This document shows positions 43,864 through 53,151 of a stretch of DNA of 64,000 nucleotides, piece after piece. Source of the stretch: Streptomyces canus (GTDB taxonomy: Bacteria > Actinomycetota > Actinomycetes > Streptomycetales > Streptomycetaceae); contig NZ_JAUSWW010000001.1 in the NCBI RefSeq assembly GCF_030815415.1, positions 1,798,001 through 1,862,000 of the forward strand. Reading direction: 5' to 3'. The stretch's first letter is position 1; every line of letters starts with the position of its first letter. The notes beneath the pieces were generated by a model that saw only the letters and a program-made list of their open reading frames with translations, was not told the origin of the DNA and searched no databases. Position numbers and translations under genes: made by a program.

Positions 43864-45135
43864 ATGTTCCAGGCCGTTCCCGGCTCTCGTACGCTCCGAC
43901 AGACCACCGGTGCGCTCGGCGCCGTCGCGCTGCTGGCACTGGGCGCCACGCCCGCCGTCGCCGACGACCCGACGCCCGAGCTGGTGCTGGGCGAGATCGC
44001 GCCCGTGACAGGGCTGAAGCCGGGCAGTGCCTTCGACGTTCCGGTCTCCTTCACGAACACGGGCACCGAGGCGCTCGGCAAGGTCTGGCTGTCGTACTCC
44101 CTCACCCAGGGGCTGAGCCACACCGAGCTGCCCTCCAACTGCGCCCGCTACGAGGTCGGTTCCTTCGACGAGGCGCCCAGCTACTCGTACGCGGTCTGCG
44201 AGTTCGACCAGACCGTGGAACCCGGGATCGTCTACGCGCCCGAGAGGTCACAGGAGTTCAAGGCCCTCGGCAAGGCCTACACCGATGAACTCCGTGCCGT
44301 CGTCTCCGCGGACGACCCCGCGCCCACGGAGGGCGTCGACGAGGGGCCGGTGCCCGGGACCGGGCCCGCCGTGAAGCTCGTCGAGCAGCCCGACGCCACT
44401 CCGGCCGCCCCGGGCTCCGGCGAGCACGAGGGCTGGGACGCCGCCGATGTGCCGGTGAACGCGGTCAACACGGCCGACTTCCAGGTGTCCGGTGCGAAGT
44501 TGAAGGGCAAGGTCGGCGAAACCCTGTCCTTCGAGGTGAAGTTCACCAACGCCGGACCCGCGTGGGTGCGCAGGGAGTCCGGCACCGGGGCGACCAAGGT
44601 CGTCGTCAAGATGCCCGCCGGGACGACCGTGACCAAGGCCCACGGATTCTGCGACAAGACCGCGGCCCGTACCTACGAGTGCGGCACCAGCCAGGCCTGG
44701 GTCGACCCGGGCGACGGTCAGACCTACACCTTCAAGCTGCGGATCGACAAGGCGGTGGCCGGAGCCGAGGGCTCGGTGAAGCTGGCCGGTGAGCCCAGGC
44801 CGTTCGACGAGAACACGGCGAACGACACCGCCGCCATCCTCCTCGACGTCGCCGGCAGCGGCGGCGGTTCGACGAGCGGAGGCGGCACCGCGAACGGGGG
44901 CGGGTCCACGGGCGGCGGGGGCTCCACGGCCACACCGAGCGCTGACCCCACCGACGGTGGCGGCTCCACGTCGGCCACCGGCGGTTCCACCACGGGCGGC
45001 TCCTCCACCCTCGACGGCGACCTGGCGAGCACCGGCTCCTCCTCGACGCTGCCCCTCGCGGGCGCGGCGGCCGCGGCCGTCGCCGCCGGAACCGGTGCCG
45101 TGCTGGTGGTACGGCGTCGGAAGGCCCGCCCGTAG
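43864..45135 (+). CDS. LAxTG cell-wall-anchored surface protein
   Basis: Secreted protein of 423 residues: Sec signal peptide with cleavage after TPAVA (about residue 33), two beta-sandwich-like regions (about 40-180 and 205-330) each carrying a pair of cysteines, a Gly/Ser/Thr-rich wall-spanning linker, then the sorting signal LASTG, a hydrophobic stretch and the tail RRRKARP. LAxTG is the motif of class E sortases of Streptomyces. Function may be structural or adhesive. Confidence 0.88.
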   Translation: MFQAVPGSRTLRQTTGALGAVALLALGATPAVADDPTPELVLGEIAPVTGLKPGSAFDVPVSFTNTGTEALGKVWLSYSLTQGLSHTELPSNCARYEVGSFDEAPSYSYAVCEFDQTVEPGIVYAPERSQEFKALGKAYTDELRAVVSADDPAPTEGVDEGPVPGTGPAVKLVEQPDATPAAPGSGEHEGWDAADVPVNAVNTADFQVSGAKLKGKVGETLSFEVKFTNAGPAWVRRESGTGATKVVVKMPAGTTVTKAHGFCDKTAARTYECGTSQAWVDPGDGQTYTFKLRIDKAVAGAEGSVKLAGEPRPFDENTANDTAAILLDVAGSGGGSTSGGGTANGGGSTGGGGSTATPSADPTDGGGSTSATGGSTTGGSSTLDGDLASTGSSSTLPLAGAAAAAVAAGTGAVLVVRRRKARP

Positions 45136-45141
45136 CGGTCC

Positions 45142-47634
45142 TCAGCCGCCCCTCCTGATCTGCCGCAGGATCGTCTCGTCGCTGATCTTCGTGTCGGCGG
45201 CGAGAAGCTGCGCCTTGCTCAGGATCAGCGACAGCCGGTCGTCCTCGAACGGCAGGAACACCTTGCCCTCGGCCCCGCGGCGCGCCGGGACGATGCACAG
45301 ATAGGAGTCGTCCGGCTCCATCAGGATGTTCGCCGAGCCGAGGTGGATCCGGTACGTCCGCAGATCGCCGCGCACGCTCAGCCAGCGGCCGGCAATCGCA
45401 CACCGGTCGGCGATCTTCAGGCGCGGCAGGATCCGTTCCAGTGCCTCGCGGCGGACCTCGGCGCTCGCCGTCAGGTCGCCGAAGCCGGCTCTGCGCCAGT
45501 AAGCGGCGTGACGGCTCTCGCCCCGGTCGCTCCACTCGGGGTCCGCCGCGATCGAGGTGACGCCCACGAACAGATCGATGTCGCGCATCGCCTCGCTGAA
45601 CACCAGCGGCTCCACGTCGGCCAGCGGAGTCTCGCGCCAGCGCCGGCCGTCTCTTCGTTCGAAGCGCACCTGGTCGGTGGCGGCGCGCTCGATGTCGTGG
45701 CCCCCGTCGTCCGCGGGTTCGTGGTGGAAGCAGACCCGCCACCGGCCGTCGGCGAACTCGGCCCGGGCCTCCCCGTACCGCCCGCCGTCGTAGTGGCCCA
45801 GGAAGTTGCTCTGCCAGCCGCGCTCCTTGAACAGCGCGTAGAGCTGCCGGTAGTGGACGATGTGGGCGGCGAACCGGTTGGAGTAGACGCCGGTCTCCTC
45901 CTCGGCCGGAGTGAGCAGATAGAGCTCCCGGAAGGCCTGCTTGAACGGCTGCCGCAGCCGCTCGCCGACGATCCGCTCCCGCCACGCCCCGATCTCGTCC
46001 ACCGACGCCCGGATGGGGTGCCACAGCCGCACCCGCTCAGGCCGCCCGTCCGGTCGAGCGGCCGGTGCCACGGCGTGCCACTCCCCGTCAGCGCCCTGGA
46101 ACTCCCAGATCAGACCCCGCACGAGCACACCGGTGACCGGGTGGTCGCGGTAGTGGCGACACCATGCGTCGTACGGCCATTCCCGAGCCGCCGACATCAG
46201 CGCCTCGAGCCGGCCCCGCTCCCCCGCCAGTGTGCCGCGCACCTCCCTGACCAGGTCCTTCAGCTCCTTGAGCGCCTCGGGGAACCCGTCCTTCAGCCCG
46301 GCGGGCGCCGTGCGGGACGTCCGCCCGTCGGGGGCGGTGAAGCCGATCCGTACGGTCGTCGCGTCCTCGATCTCCACCCGGACCCGGTGGCCGCCCACCT
46401 CGCGTTCCAGCGAGCCGTCCGCTGCCAGACCGTGATCGGGCACGCTGCGCTCGACGAGCTGCTCCGGGGTGATGCCCTGCCGCCCGGCTGCCGCCGTGAG
46501 TGCGGTGTCGAGCTGCTTGCGCAGACCCCGGTGCCTGATCCGGGACCGGAGCCGCCACAGGGACTCCAGGGCGGCCGGGTCGTCGATCTCGGCCAGCGCG
46601 TTGATCGCGGCGCCCGCGAGCTTGAGGTCCTCGACAACGCCGGTCGGCCGGGCGGCGCCGGTGCGCAGCGCCAGGGCGTCGAGACAGGGCACCGCGGCCG
46701 GGCCGGCGGTCAGGGCGGCGGCCCAGACCGTGCCGCGCGCGAGGTCGCCGTCGTTCTGGTGGACGAGGTAGTGGTAGTGGTGGTCGCCGTACTCCCAGGC
46801 GGTCTGCCGTCCGCGCTCCCTGCTGCACAGCGGCTCGCCCTTCGCCAGTGCCCTCAGTGTCTCGGCGACGAGGTCCCGCGCCGAGGCCGCTTCGACGGCC
46901 GCCAGACACCTCCGGCGCCAGCGCTGTGTGGGACGCGGCGCCGTCAGGTCGGTCAAGTGACGTATGAGTCCGGCCAGTTCGGCACTGGGGGCGGCGACCG
47001 CCCGAGCGCGGAGCGGAGCGGCCCAGGGCGCCTGTTCGGGGATGAGGCCGTCGGGGATCTCCGCGCCGTCCACGATCGCGAGCAGGGCGCGGAGACGACG
47101 GGCGAGGGAGGCGGCTCCCGATCCGATCTCCGTGTCCAGGAGCTCCGTGTGCGCCCACCGCAGCCAGGGCACGAGCGTGCGGAGGTTCTCGGCGTCGAGC
47201 TCCTCCGCGGCGGTCAGGGCGGACCCGAGCGCGTCGGCGAACCAGAAGCCCATGTCGTACTCGGCGGAGCGCAGCAGCATCACTGCGACCTCGGCGGGCG
47301 TCCACCCGCGCACCCGTGAGACCAGGGAGCCGATTTCGGATTCGTACTGCCACAGCGTGTCGCCAAAGCTCGCGGCGAGCATCAGGCTCAGGACCGCGGC
47401 CCGGCCCTCCTCGTCCCCGCAGGCGGCGAGGCCCGCGTCGATCTCGGCCCGGGTCACCGCGAGCCGCGCCTCGTACTGTTCGTGCGGGCCCGGACCGTGC
47501 ACCACCGATCCGAATTCGGCTCGCTGCCGTTCCAGAAGATCGACGAGCCACCGCGCACGGGCGAGCGCGCCCGCCCGCACGTCGTCGAACGGGTCGTTCC
47601 TGCGGGCCTCGGCCACCAAGGAGTCGTAGAGCAT
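45142..47634 (-). CDS. DUF4132 domain-containing protein
   Basis: Large soluble protein of 830 residues. The C-terminal module, with YRIHLGSANILMEPDDSYLC and VFLPFEDDRLSLILSKAQLL, is the conserved end of DUF4132 proteins; the N-terminal 350 residues are helical repeats, and a WGR-like region is not evident. Family members sit in actinomycete operons with MoxR/AAA proteins, which are absent here. Start chosen at ATG; a 30-codon extension lies upstream but overlaps a terminator. Role unknown. Confidence 0.85.
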   Translation of the reverse strand: MLYDSLVAEARRNDPFDDVRAGALARARWLVDLLERQRAEFGSVVHGPGPHEQYEARLAVTRAEIDAGLAACGDEEGRAAVLSLMLAASFGDTLWQYESEIGSLVSRVRGWTPAEVAVMLLRSAEYDMGFWFADALGSALTAAEELDAENLRTLVPWLRWAHTELLDTEIGSGAASLARRLRALLAIVDGAEIPDGLIPEQAPWAAPLRARAVAAPSAELAGLIRHLTDLTAPRPTQRWRRRCLAAVEAASARDLVAETLRALAKGEPLCSRERGRQTAWEYGDHHYHYLVHQNDGDLARGTVWAAALTAGPAAVPCLDALALRTGAARPTGVVEDLKLAGAAINALAEIDDPAALESLWRLRSRIRHRGLRKQLDTALTAAAGRQGITPEQLVERSVPDHGLAADGSLEREVGGHRVRVEIEDATTVRIGFTAPDGRTSRTAPAGLKDGFPEALKELKDLVREVRGTLAGERGRLEALMSAAREWPYDAWCRHYRDHPVTGVLVRGLIWEFQGADGEWHAVAPAARPDGRPERVRLWHPIRASVDEIGAWRERIVGERLRQPFKQAFRELYLLTPAEEETGVYSNRFAAHIVHYRQLYALFKERGWQSNFLGHYDGGRYGEARAEFADGRWRVCFHHEPADDGGHDIERAATDQVRFERRDGRRWRETPLADVEPLVFSEAMRDIDLFVGVTSIAADPEWSDRGESRHAAYWRRAGFGDLTASAEVRREALERILPRLKIADRCAIAGRWLSVRGDLRTYRIHLGSANILMEPDDSYLCIVPARRGAEGKVFLPFEDDRLSLILSKAQLLAADTKISDETILRQIRRGG

Positions 47635-47683
47635 GGCGGGATGATGGCAGGGGGCACTGACAACGCGATCAAGCGATGCAACG

Positions 47684-47724
47684 AAAAAGGGCCCACCAGG
47701 CTCTCGCCTGTGAAGACCCTTCAC
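47684..47724 (-). terminator. Intrinsic terminator of the ABC importer operon
   Basis: Read on the minus strand: AAGGG, then the inner hairpin CAGGC-GAGA-GCCTG, then CCCTT followed by a TTTTT tract. It stands between the ATPase gene and the DUF4132 gene, which are on the same strand, and should stop transcription of the importer operon. Confidence 0.65.
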
Positions 47725-47786
47725 TGAGTCGCGTCGCTTGAGTCACCGGGTACGGGAATGCGGATCGCGCCCTGTGATGTGCATCG

Positions 47787-48974
47787 TCAGTCCGCCCTCT
47801 CTGGATGCGTAAGGTTCGCTCCGGTCGCCGGGTCGAACACGTGAGCCTTGGCCATGTCGACCTGCAGCTCTACGGGTTCGCCCTCGCGGGCACGCGTGGC
47901 GGCGTCCAGACGGGCCACGACGTGCTGGGTGTCGGCACCCGTGTCGCGCAGGCCCGAGTCCTTGGCCAGCTCCTCCAGTTCGGTGGTCGTCGCGGGCCCG
48001 CCCTCCGCGGTGAAGTAGACGAACACATCGGAGCCCAGCGACTCCAGTACCTCCACGGTGGCGGTGAAGACCGGACCCGTCCGGTCCCGGTCTTGCGACA
48101 GGGCGACGTCCTCGAACGCCTCCGGTCGTAGCCCGACGATGACCTCGCGGGGCGCGTTCTGGCGTTCCAGCGCCTGCCTCGTACGGTCGTCGAGGGTCAG
48201 GTCGCCCAGGGACGAGCGCAGGGCACCCTCTTCCAGGGTGGCGTTCACGAAGTTCATCGCCGGGGAGCCGATGAAGCCCGCGACGAAGATGTTGCGCGGC
48301 AGGTCGTACAGCTCGGCGGGGGTGCCGATCTGCTGGACCAGGCCCTGCCTCATGACCACGACCCGGTCGCCGAGCGTCATCGCCTCGGTCTGGTCGTGGG
48401 TGACGTACACGGTGGTCGTGCCGAGGCGCCGCTGCAGCCGGGAGATCTGGGTGCGCATCTGCACCCGGAGTTTGGCGTCCAGGTTGGACAACGGCTCGTC
48501 CATCAGAAACGCCTTGGGATCACGGACGATCGCCCGCCCCATGGCCACCCGCTGGCGCTGACCGCCCGAGAGGTTGGCGGGCTTGCGGTCCAAGTGGTCG
48601 GTCAGGTCGAGGATCCGGGCGGCCTCCGTCACCTTGGCGTCGATGGTGGCCTTGTCCACCTTGGCCAGGCGCAGCGGGAAACCCATGTTCTCCCGGACGT
48701 TCATGTGCGGGTACAGGGCATAGCTCTGGAACACCATGGCGACGTCGCGTTCCTTGGGAGCGAGGTCGTTGACGACTTGGTCTCCGATGCGCAGGGTGCC
48801 CTCGGTGATGTCCTCGAGTCCTGCGATCATGTTCAGGGTGGTGGACTTGCCGCATCCCGACGGCCCGACCAGGATCACGAACTCCCCGTCGGCGATCTCG
48901 AGGTCCACGTCCTTCACGGCGAGGGCCCCGTCGGGAAAGCGCTTGGTTACTCCCTCGAGGATGATCTCGGCCAT
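47787..48974 (-). CDS. Sugar ABC transporter ATP-binding protein (SugC/UgpC/MsiK type)
   Basis: ATPase of 395 residues with Walker A GPSGCGKST (about 37-45), signature LSGGQRQRVAMGRAI, Walker B FLMDEPLSNLD, switch histidine in VYVTHDQTEAMT, and a C-terminal TOBE/MalK regulatory domain (about 240-385). It belongs to an operon with its own permeases and binding protein. Most Streptomyces sugar importers lack an ATPase gene and share MsiK, so a dedicated one is notable. Confidence 0.93.
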   Translation of the reverse strand: MAEIILEGVTKRFPDGALAVKDVDLEIADGEFVILVGPSGCGKSTTLNMIAGLEDITEGTLRIGDQVVNDLAPKERDVAMVFQSYALYPHMNVRENMGFPLRLAKVDKATIDAKVTEAARILDLTDHLDRKPANLSGGQRQRVAMGRAIVRDPKAFLMDEPLSNLDAKLRVQMRTQISRLQRRLGTTTVYVTHDQTEAMTLGDRVVVMRQGLVQQIGTPAELYDLPRNIFVAGFIGSPAMNFVNATLEEGALRSSLGDLTLDDRTRQALERQNAPREVIVGLRPEAFEDVALSQDRDRTGPVFTATVEVLESLGSDVFVYFTAEGGPATTTELEELAKDSGLRDTGADTQHVVARLDAATRAREGEPVELQVDMAKAHVFDPATGANLTHPERAD

Positions 48975-49062
48975 GGTGGTGTCTCCTTGCCTTCATGCCT
49001 TCCGGGTCCGAGTTCTGCGGTCGGTGTCTCGGACCGGGGCCTGTCTGCCACGGTAGGCCCGT

Positions 49063-49896
49063 TCACCCCTTGACTGCCCCGGAGGTCAGTCCGGCGACGA
49101 TCCGTCGCTGGAAGAACAGGACGAAAACGATGATCGGGATGGTGATGACCACAGCGGCGGCGGCGATCGACCCTGTGGGCTGCTGGAACTGGGAGCTCCC
49201 GGTGAAGAACGCGATCGCGGCGGGCACCGTGCGCGCGGACTCGGTGGACGTCAGCGAGATCGCGAACAGGAAGTCGTTCCAGCAGAAGATGAACACGAGG
49301 ATGGCCGTGGTGAACACGCCCGGCGCGGCCAGCGGCACGATGACCATCCGGAAGGCCTGCGCAGGCGTCGCCCCGTCGACCTTGGCGGCCTTCTCCAGAT
49401 CCCAGGGGATCTCCCGGAAGAAAGCCGACAGGGTATAGATCGCGAGCGGCAGGGAGAAGGTCATGTACGGGATGATCAGCCCGACCCAGGTGTCGAAGAT
49501 CCCGATGATCCGCTCGATGTTGAACAGCGGTGACACCAGGGAGATCGGCGGGAACATGGCGATCAGCAGTGACATGCCGATGAGCACCCGCTTGCCGGGG
49601 AAGCGGAGCCTGGCCACCGCATAGGCGGCCATGGTGCCGAGCGCCACCGCGATCACCGTGGCGATAAGGGCGATACCGATCGAGTTGATCAGGGCCCGGG
49701 TGAACTCGGCGGTCTCGAAGATGCCCCGGTAGTTCTCCCAGGTCCAGTCCGTGGGGATGTAGTTGCCGTCCGTCAGGGTGGCGGGGTCCTTGAACGACAG
49801 CGCGGCGATCCACCAGACGGGGAACAAGGCGTACAGCACCACCACCACGTTGATGACACCCCAGCGGGCGGCATGCGACTTCCCGACCTCGGCCAT
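49063..49896 (-). CDS. Carbohydrate ABC transporter permease (MalG/SugB-like)
   Basis: Membrane subunit of 277 residues with six transmembrane segments and the EAA loop [21 protein letters not shown] (about residue 185) that contacts the ATPase. Its ATG overlaps the stop of the other permease (ATGA). Confidence 0.92.
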   Translation of the reverse strand: MAEVGKSHAARWGVINVVVVLYALFPVWWIAALSFKDPATLTDGNYIPTDWTWENYRGIFETAEFTRALINSIGIALIATVIAVALGTMAAYAVARLRFPGKRVLIGMSLLIAMFPPISLVSPLFNIERIIGIFDTWVGLIIPYMTFSLPLAIYTLSAFFREIPWDLEKAAKVDGATPAQAFRMVIVPLAAPGVFTTAILVFIFCWNDFLFAISLTSTESARTVPAAIAFFTGSSQFQQPTGSIAAAAVVITIPIIVFVLFFQRRIVAGLTSGAVKG

Positions 49897-50855
49897 CAGC
49901 GCTTCACCTCCGCGCCGGGTGCTGCGGTGCCGAACAGTTTGACGAAGGTGAAGGCGATGATCCCGACGCAGAGGAAGATCAGGACCGAGATCGCCGACCC
50001 GATGCCCAGGTTCAGCGAGGTGAACAGGTTGTCGTACCCGAGGATCGACAGGGAGCCGGTCCCCTGGGCGCCCGCGGTCAGGATGTAGATGTTGTCGAAG
50101 ATCCGGAACGCGTCCAGTGTGCGGAAGAGCAGGGCCACCAGGACGGCCGGTTTCATCAGAGGCAGCATGATCTTGGTGAAGCGCTGCCAGGCGGTGGCAC
50201 CGTCCACCATGGCTGCCTTCATGGTCTCCTCAGGGACCAGCGCGAGGCCCGCGAGCAGCAGCAGGGCCATGAACGGCGTCGTCTTCCACACCTCGGCGAG
50301 GATGATCAGCCAGAGGGCGGGCCACTGCTCGGTCAGTGGGGCCTCCCCGTCGGGCAACAGCTCGGCGAGGTACCCGAGTTCCGGGGTCCAGGCGTACTGC
50401 CAGGAGAAGGCGGCGACCACGGTGACGATCCCGTACGGAATGAGGACGGACGTGCGGACGACGCCGCGCCAGAAGATCGTGCGGTGCATCACCAGGGCGA
50501 GCCCCATGCCGAGGACCAGTTCGATCGTCACGGACACGGCGGTGATGAACAGCGTGACCCAGAAGGCGTCCCACCAGAACGGGGAGGACAGCACTGCCCC
50601 GTAGTTGCTCAGGCCCACGAACTCCGCCTGTCCGGGAAAACGCAGGTCGTACCGCTGGAGGGACAGATAGACGGCGTACCCGATGGGGTAGGCGGTCACG
50701 GTGATCATGACGACGACAGCGGGCGCGCAGAGCAGCCAGCCGAGCCGCCGCTCCTGCCTGGCGCCCGCCGAGAGCGCCGCCCGGCCCGGCCCCGCCTGCT
50801 CCTTCTCCGCCTCAGGGGGTGGCGGGGTTCCGGCCGGTTGCGCCCGCGTACTCAT
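49896..50855 (-). CDS. Carbohydrate ABC transporter permease (MalF/SugA-like)
   Basis: Membrane subunit of 319 residues; an N-terminal cytoplasmic tail rich in Pro/Glu precedes six transmembrane helices. The EAA loop is [20 protein letters not shown] (about residue 220). Together with the second permease it forms the channel of a trehalose- or maltose-type importer. Confidence 0.92.
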   Translation of the reverse strand: MSTRAQPAGTPPPPEAEKEQAGPGRAALSAGARQERRLGWLLCAPAVVVMITVTAYPIGYAVYLSLQRYDLRFPGQAEFVGLSNYGAVLSSPFWWDAFWVTLFITAVSVTIELVLGMGLALVMHRTIFWRGVVRTSVLIPYGIVTVVAAFSWQYAWTPELGYLAELLPDGEAPLTEQWPALWLIILAEVWKTTPFMALLLLAGLALVPEETMKAAMVDGATAWQRFTKIMLPLMKPAVLVALLFRTLDAFRIFDNIYILTAGAQGTGSLSILGYDNLFTSLNLGIGSAISVLIFLCVGIIAFTFVKLFGTAAPGAEVKR

Positions 50856-50925
50856 CTCGGGCCGTCCGGGAACGAGGCCCGCGCGCCGCGGCGCCGGCTG
50901 ACCAAGTGGTGCGGGAGGAGGTGGT

Positions 50926-52245
50926 TCATGGGATCACACCCTCGGATCGCAGGGCATCGTCGATCTGCTCCCTGATGGTGTTGACGGAGCTCTCCGGTTT
51001 GATCCCGGACGGCGGAGACAGCGTGTGGGAGACCGCGATCGACACGTTCTGGTAGACCGGGGTGATCGGGCGCACGCTCGCCGACTCCAGGGCGGCCAGC
51101 ACGTCCTTGGAGAAGGGGTACTCCTTCATGAACGCGGGCTCGTCGTACAGGGCGCGCAGGGTGGGCGGCAGACCGCCCTCGAGCGCGGCGGTGAGCTGGT
51201 TCTCCCGGTTGCGCAGGCACAGCGCCGCTTCGAAGGCCAGGTCGGGGTGGCGCGAGTAGGCGCTCACCGCCAGGTCGATGCCGCCGATGGTGGGTCGTGC
51301 GGGGCGGTTCGCGTCGACCCGGGGGTACGGGGCCCAGCGGAAGTTCTTGAACAGTGCGGGGTTGTTCGCCTTCATCGACGGATAGACGAACGGGTAGTTG
51401 AGCTCGAACGCCGCCGTCCCCGACTCCATCGCGAGGCGGTTCTGGTCCTCCATCTGGTTGGGCAGGGAGGGGTCCGCGGCGGGGGACCTCGCCAGATCAC
51501 GCATGATCCCGGCGGCTCGCACGGCAGGAGCACCGAGGGAGGGCTCGGTCGCGCTCCGGTTGAGGATGGAGCCGCCCGCACTGTTGATCAGCGTGTTGAA
51601 CCAGACGGTCAGGCCCTCGTACTGGGCGCCCTGGATCTCCACGAAGTGCGGTTTGCCCTGCCGGGCGAGGGCGCCGGCCATGTCCAGCATCTCGGCCCAG
51701 GTCCTCGGTGGGGTGGGCACCAAATCCTTGCGGTACCACAGGAGCTGGGTGTTGGTGTTGTACGGGACGGCGTACAGCTTGCCCTTCCAGGTCGAGGTCT
51801 GCAGCGGTACGCGCAGGGTGCCCTCGGTGGCCTGTCGCTTCGCCGCCCCCGTCCATTCCCGGATCCAGCGTGCTTCGGCGAACTCCGCGGCCCAGGTGAC
51901 GTCCAGGCCCAGGATGTCGAGCGAGTCGTCCTCGGCGGCGAGTCTGCGGACGAGCTGCTGACGCTGGCCGTCCGCGGCACGCGGGAGCTTGTTGTAGCTG
52001 ATCCGGTAGCGGCCGCCCGACGCCCGGCTGCACCGGTCGGCCGCCTTCTGGAGCGCACCGGAGTCGTCGGGGAAGTTGTACCAGTTCAGGGTGGGCCGAC
52101 CGGAGCCCTCGTCACTGCCACAAGCGGCGAGCAGAGACACCAGCAACGGCATTACTGCGAACGCCCGCAGCCATCGCGTCCCTCTGAGGCGTCCCTTCTG
52201 ACCCGAAGGGAGCCGACAGCCGCACCTCGCATGCACGCGCTTCAC
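50926..52245 (-). CDS. Extracellular sugar-binding lipoprotein (LpqY-like)
   Basis: Substrate receptor of about 439 residues, first gene of the importer operon. A basic N-terminal region and hydrophobic core end in the lipobox SLLAAC; the mature domain begins GSDEGSGRPTLNWYNFPDDSG and includes QQLVRRLAAEDDSLDILGLD and VPYNTNTQLLWYRKDLV, typical of family 1 solute-binding proteins. The pattern is closest to mycobacterial LpqY (trehalose), so trehalose is a reasonable but unproven substrate. The GTG start is my choice among several in-frame possibilities. Confidence 0.88.
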   Translation of the reverse strand: MKRVHARCGCRLPSGQKGRLRGTRWLRAFAVMPLLVSLLAACGSDEGSGRPTLNWYNFPDDSGALQKAADRCSRASGGRYRISYNKLPRAADGQRQQLVRRLAAEDDSLDILGLDVTWAAEFAEARWIREWTGAAKRQATEGTLRVPLQTSTWKGKLYAVPYNTNTQLLWYRKDLVPTPPRTWAEMLDMAGALARQGKPHFVEIQGAQYEGLTVWFNTLINSAGGSILNRSATEPSLGAPAVRAAGIMRDLARSPAADPSLPNQMEDQNRLAMESGTAAFELNYPFVYPSMKANNPALFKNFRWAPYPRVDANRPARPTIGGIDLAVSAYSRHPDLAFEAALCLRNRENQLTAALEGGLPPTLRALYDEPAFMKEYPFSKDVLAALESASVRPITPVYQNVSIAVSHTLSPPSGIKPESSVNTIREQIDDALRSEGVIP

Positions 52246-52303
52246 ACCTCGCTTCCGGACGGTGGCACGGGACTCGGACCTCGCAGCGATTCCCTCCCGG
52301 CGA

Positions 52304-52332
52304 ACACTAAAGACCACATAAAGCAAGATCAA
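52304..52332 (-). promoter_or_regulatory. Promoter of the ABC importer operon
   Basis: Minus strand TTGATC (52332-52327), 17-nt spacer, TAGTGT (52309-52304). It leaves a leader of about 50 nt before the binding-protein gene. The surrounding 60 bp are AT-rich compared with the rest of the window. Confidence 0.5.
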
Positions 52333-52578
52333 GCACATATCGCATCTAATCGCCCAGCTCTACGGCATGGTGCGCGTGGTGCGGGGCGGTCGCGAACGCG
52401 TCGACGCAGCGCCGAGAAGTTCTGCGACGAAGGCGTTCCTGCGCGCAGGAGACACGACACGGACGGATGGTCGACCACTTTGAGGGCCCGACCGGGTTGA
52501 CATGACCCCTCCGCACCCTCTCCGGTGGCGTCTTCCCGCCTACGACCCTTGACGCTGGGGAGCAATAGGTGGAAGGTC

Positions 52579-52599
52579 GTATATACACCGTAAACATAC
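52579..52599. promoter_or_regulatory. AT-rich palindromic motif A (GTATATAC ... GTAAACATAC)
   Basis: GTATATAC, a 3-nt spacer and GTAAACATAC. The same architecture recurs at 57553-57579 (GTATATATAC, 3 nt, GTAAGCTTACATAC), and the first half at 62588-62597. It lies at the left edge of the polysaccharide locus, 34 bp before a small open frame and 550 bp before galE. It may be a regulator-binding site. Confidence 0.4.
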
Positions 52600-52632
52600 G
52601 GCGCAGCTCACTCGCGATCAGGAGGGCCTGCT

Positions 52633-53103
52633 ATGACGCGCGGTGAGCTGGTTTCGGCAGATCTTCCCAGGGCAAAACGCCAGCTTGCGCAAATCTCGGA
52701 CGGCGACGCCTCGCGGTCGCCGACGGCAACCCCGTCTGCGGACGCCCGTACCCGGTCCGCACCGTCCGCCCGACGCCCTTCGCACCCGCGCCCCCGCCCC
52801 GACTGCGATCACACCCCCGCCCCGATCTGCCTGGCCGAGTTGATCCGCCCGTCGAGCGCCTCCGCAGGGGCCTGTGCCGCTGCACCCAGCTCCCGGGGCC
52901 TCATCGCCATGCTGCTCGATCCGCCGGCGCGCCGCCTCGAACGAATGCCCGTCGTCCCGCTCCTCGGTCTGATGACCTTCCACTACTTCGTCCGCTCCGC
53001 CGACGGCACGGCTGTCACTCGCCCTCGGGTTCCTGTCATCGCTGCCGACAGTCGTGGCCATCACACCTCCTGCCCGGGATACGCCACCGCCCTGGGCCGG
53101 TGA
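52633..53103 (+). CDS. Hypothetical protein, uncertain
   Basis: Possible protein of 156 residues. In its favour: a strong AGGAGG site 7 nt before the ATG, the AT-rich motif A upstream, and mostly G/C third positions. Against it: low-complexity Pro/Arg/Ser/Ala composition in the first half and no recognisable domain; only ARRLERMPVVPLLGLMTFHYF looks protein-like. It could be a decayed or frameshifted gene. The rest of the 900-bp gap between the importer operon and galE shows nothing beyond promoters and motif A. Confidence 0.3.
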   Translation: MTRGELVSADLPRAKRQLAQISDGDASRSPTATPSADARTRSAPSARRPSHPRPRPDCDHTPAPICLAELIRPSSASAGACAAAPSSRGLIAMLLDPPARRLERMPVVPLLGLMTFHYFVRSADGTAVTRPRVPVIAADSRGHHTSCPGYATALGR

Positions 53104-53151
53104 GGTGTGGTGAACACGGACCGACGCCGCGCGCACAAAGGAGCCACGCCC

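Noticed and set aside
41471..43939. An 822-codon minus-strand frame opposite the amidohydrolase and NUDIX-like genes.
   Set aside because: No recognisable protein; the opposite strand carries four motifs of an amidohydrolase in frame.
45343..47319. A 658-codon plus-strand frame opposite DUF4132.
   Set aside because: Antisense; DUF4132 end motifs identify the real coding strand.
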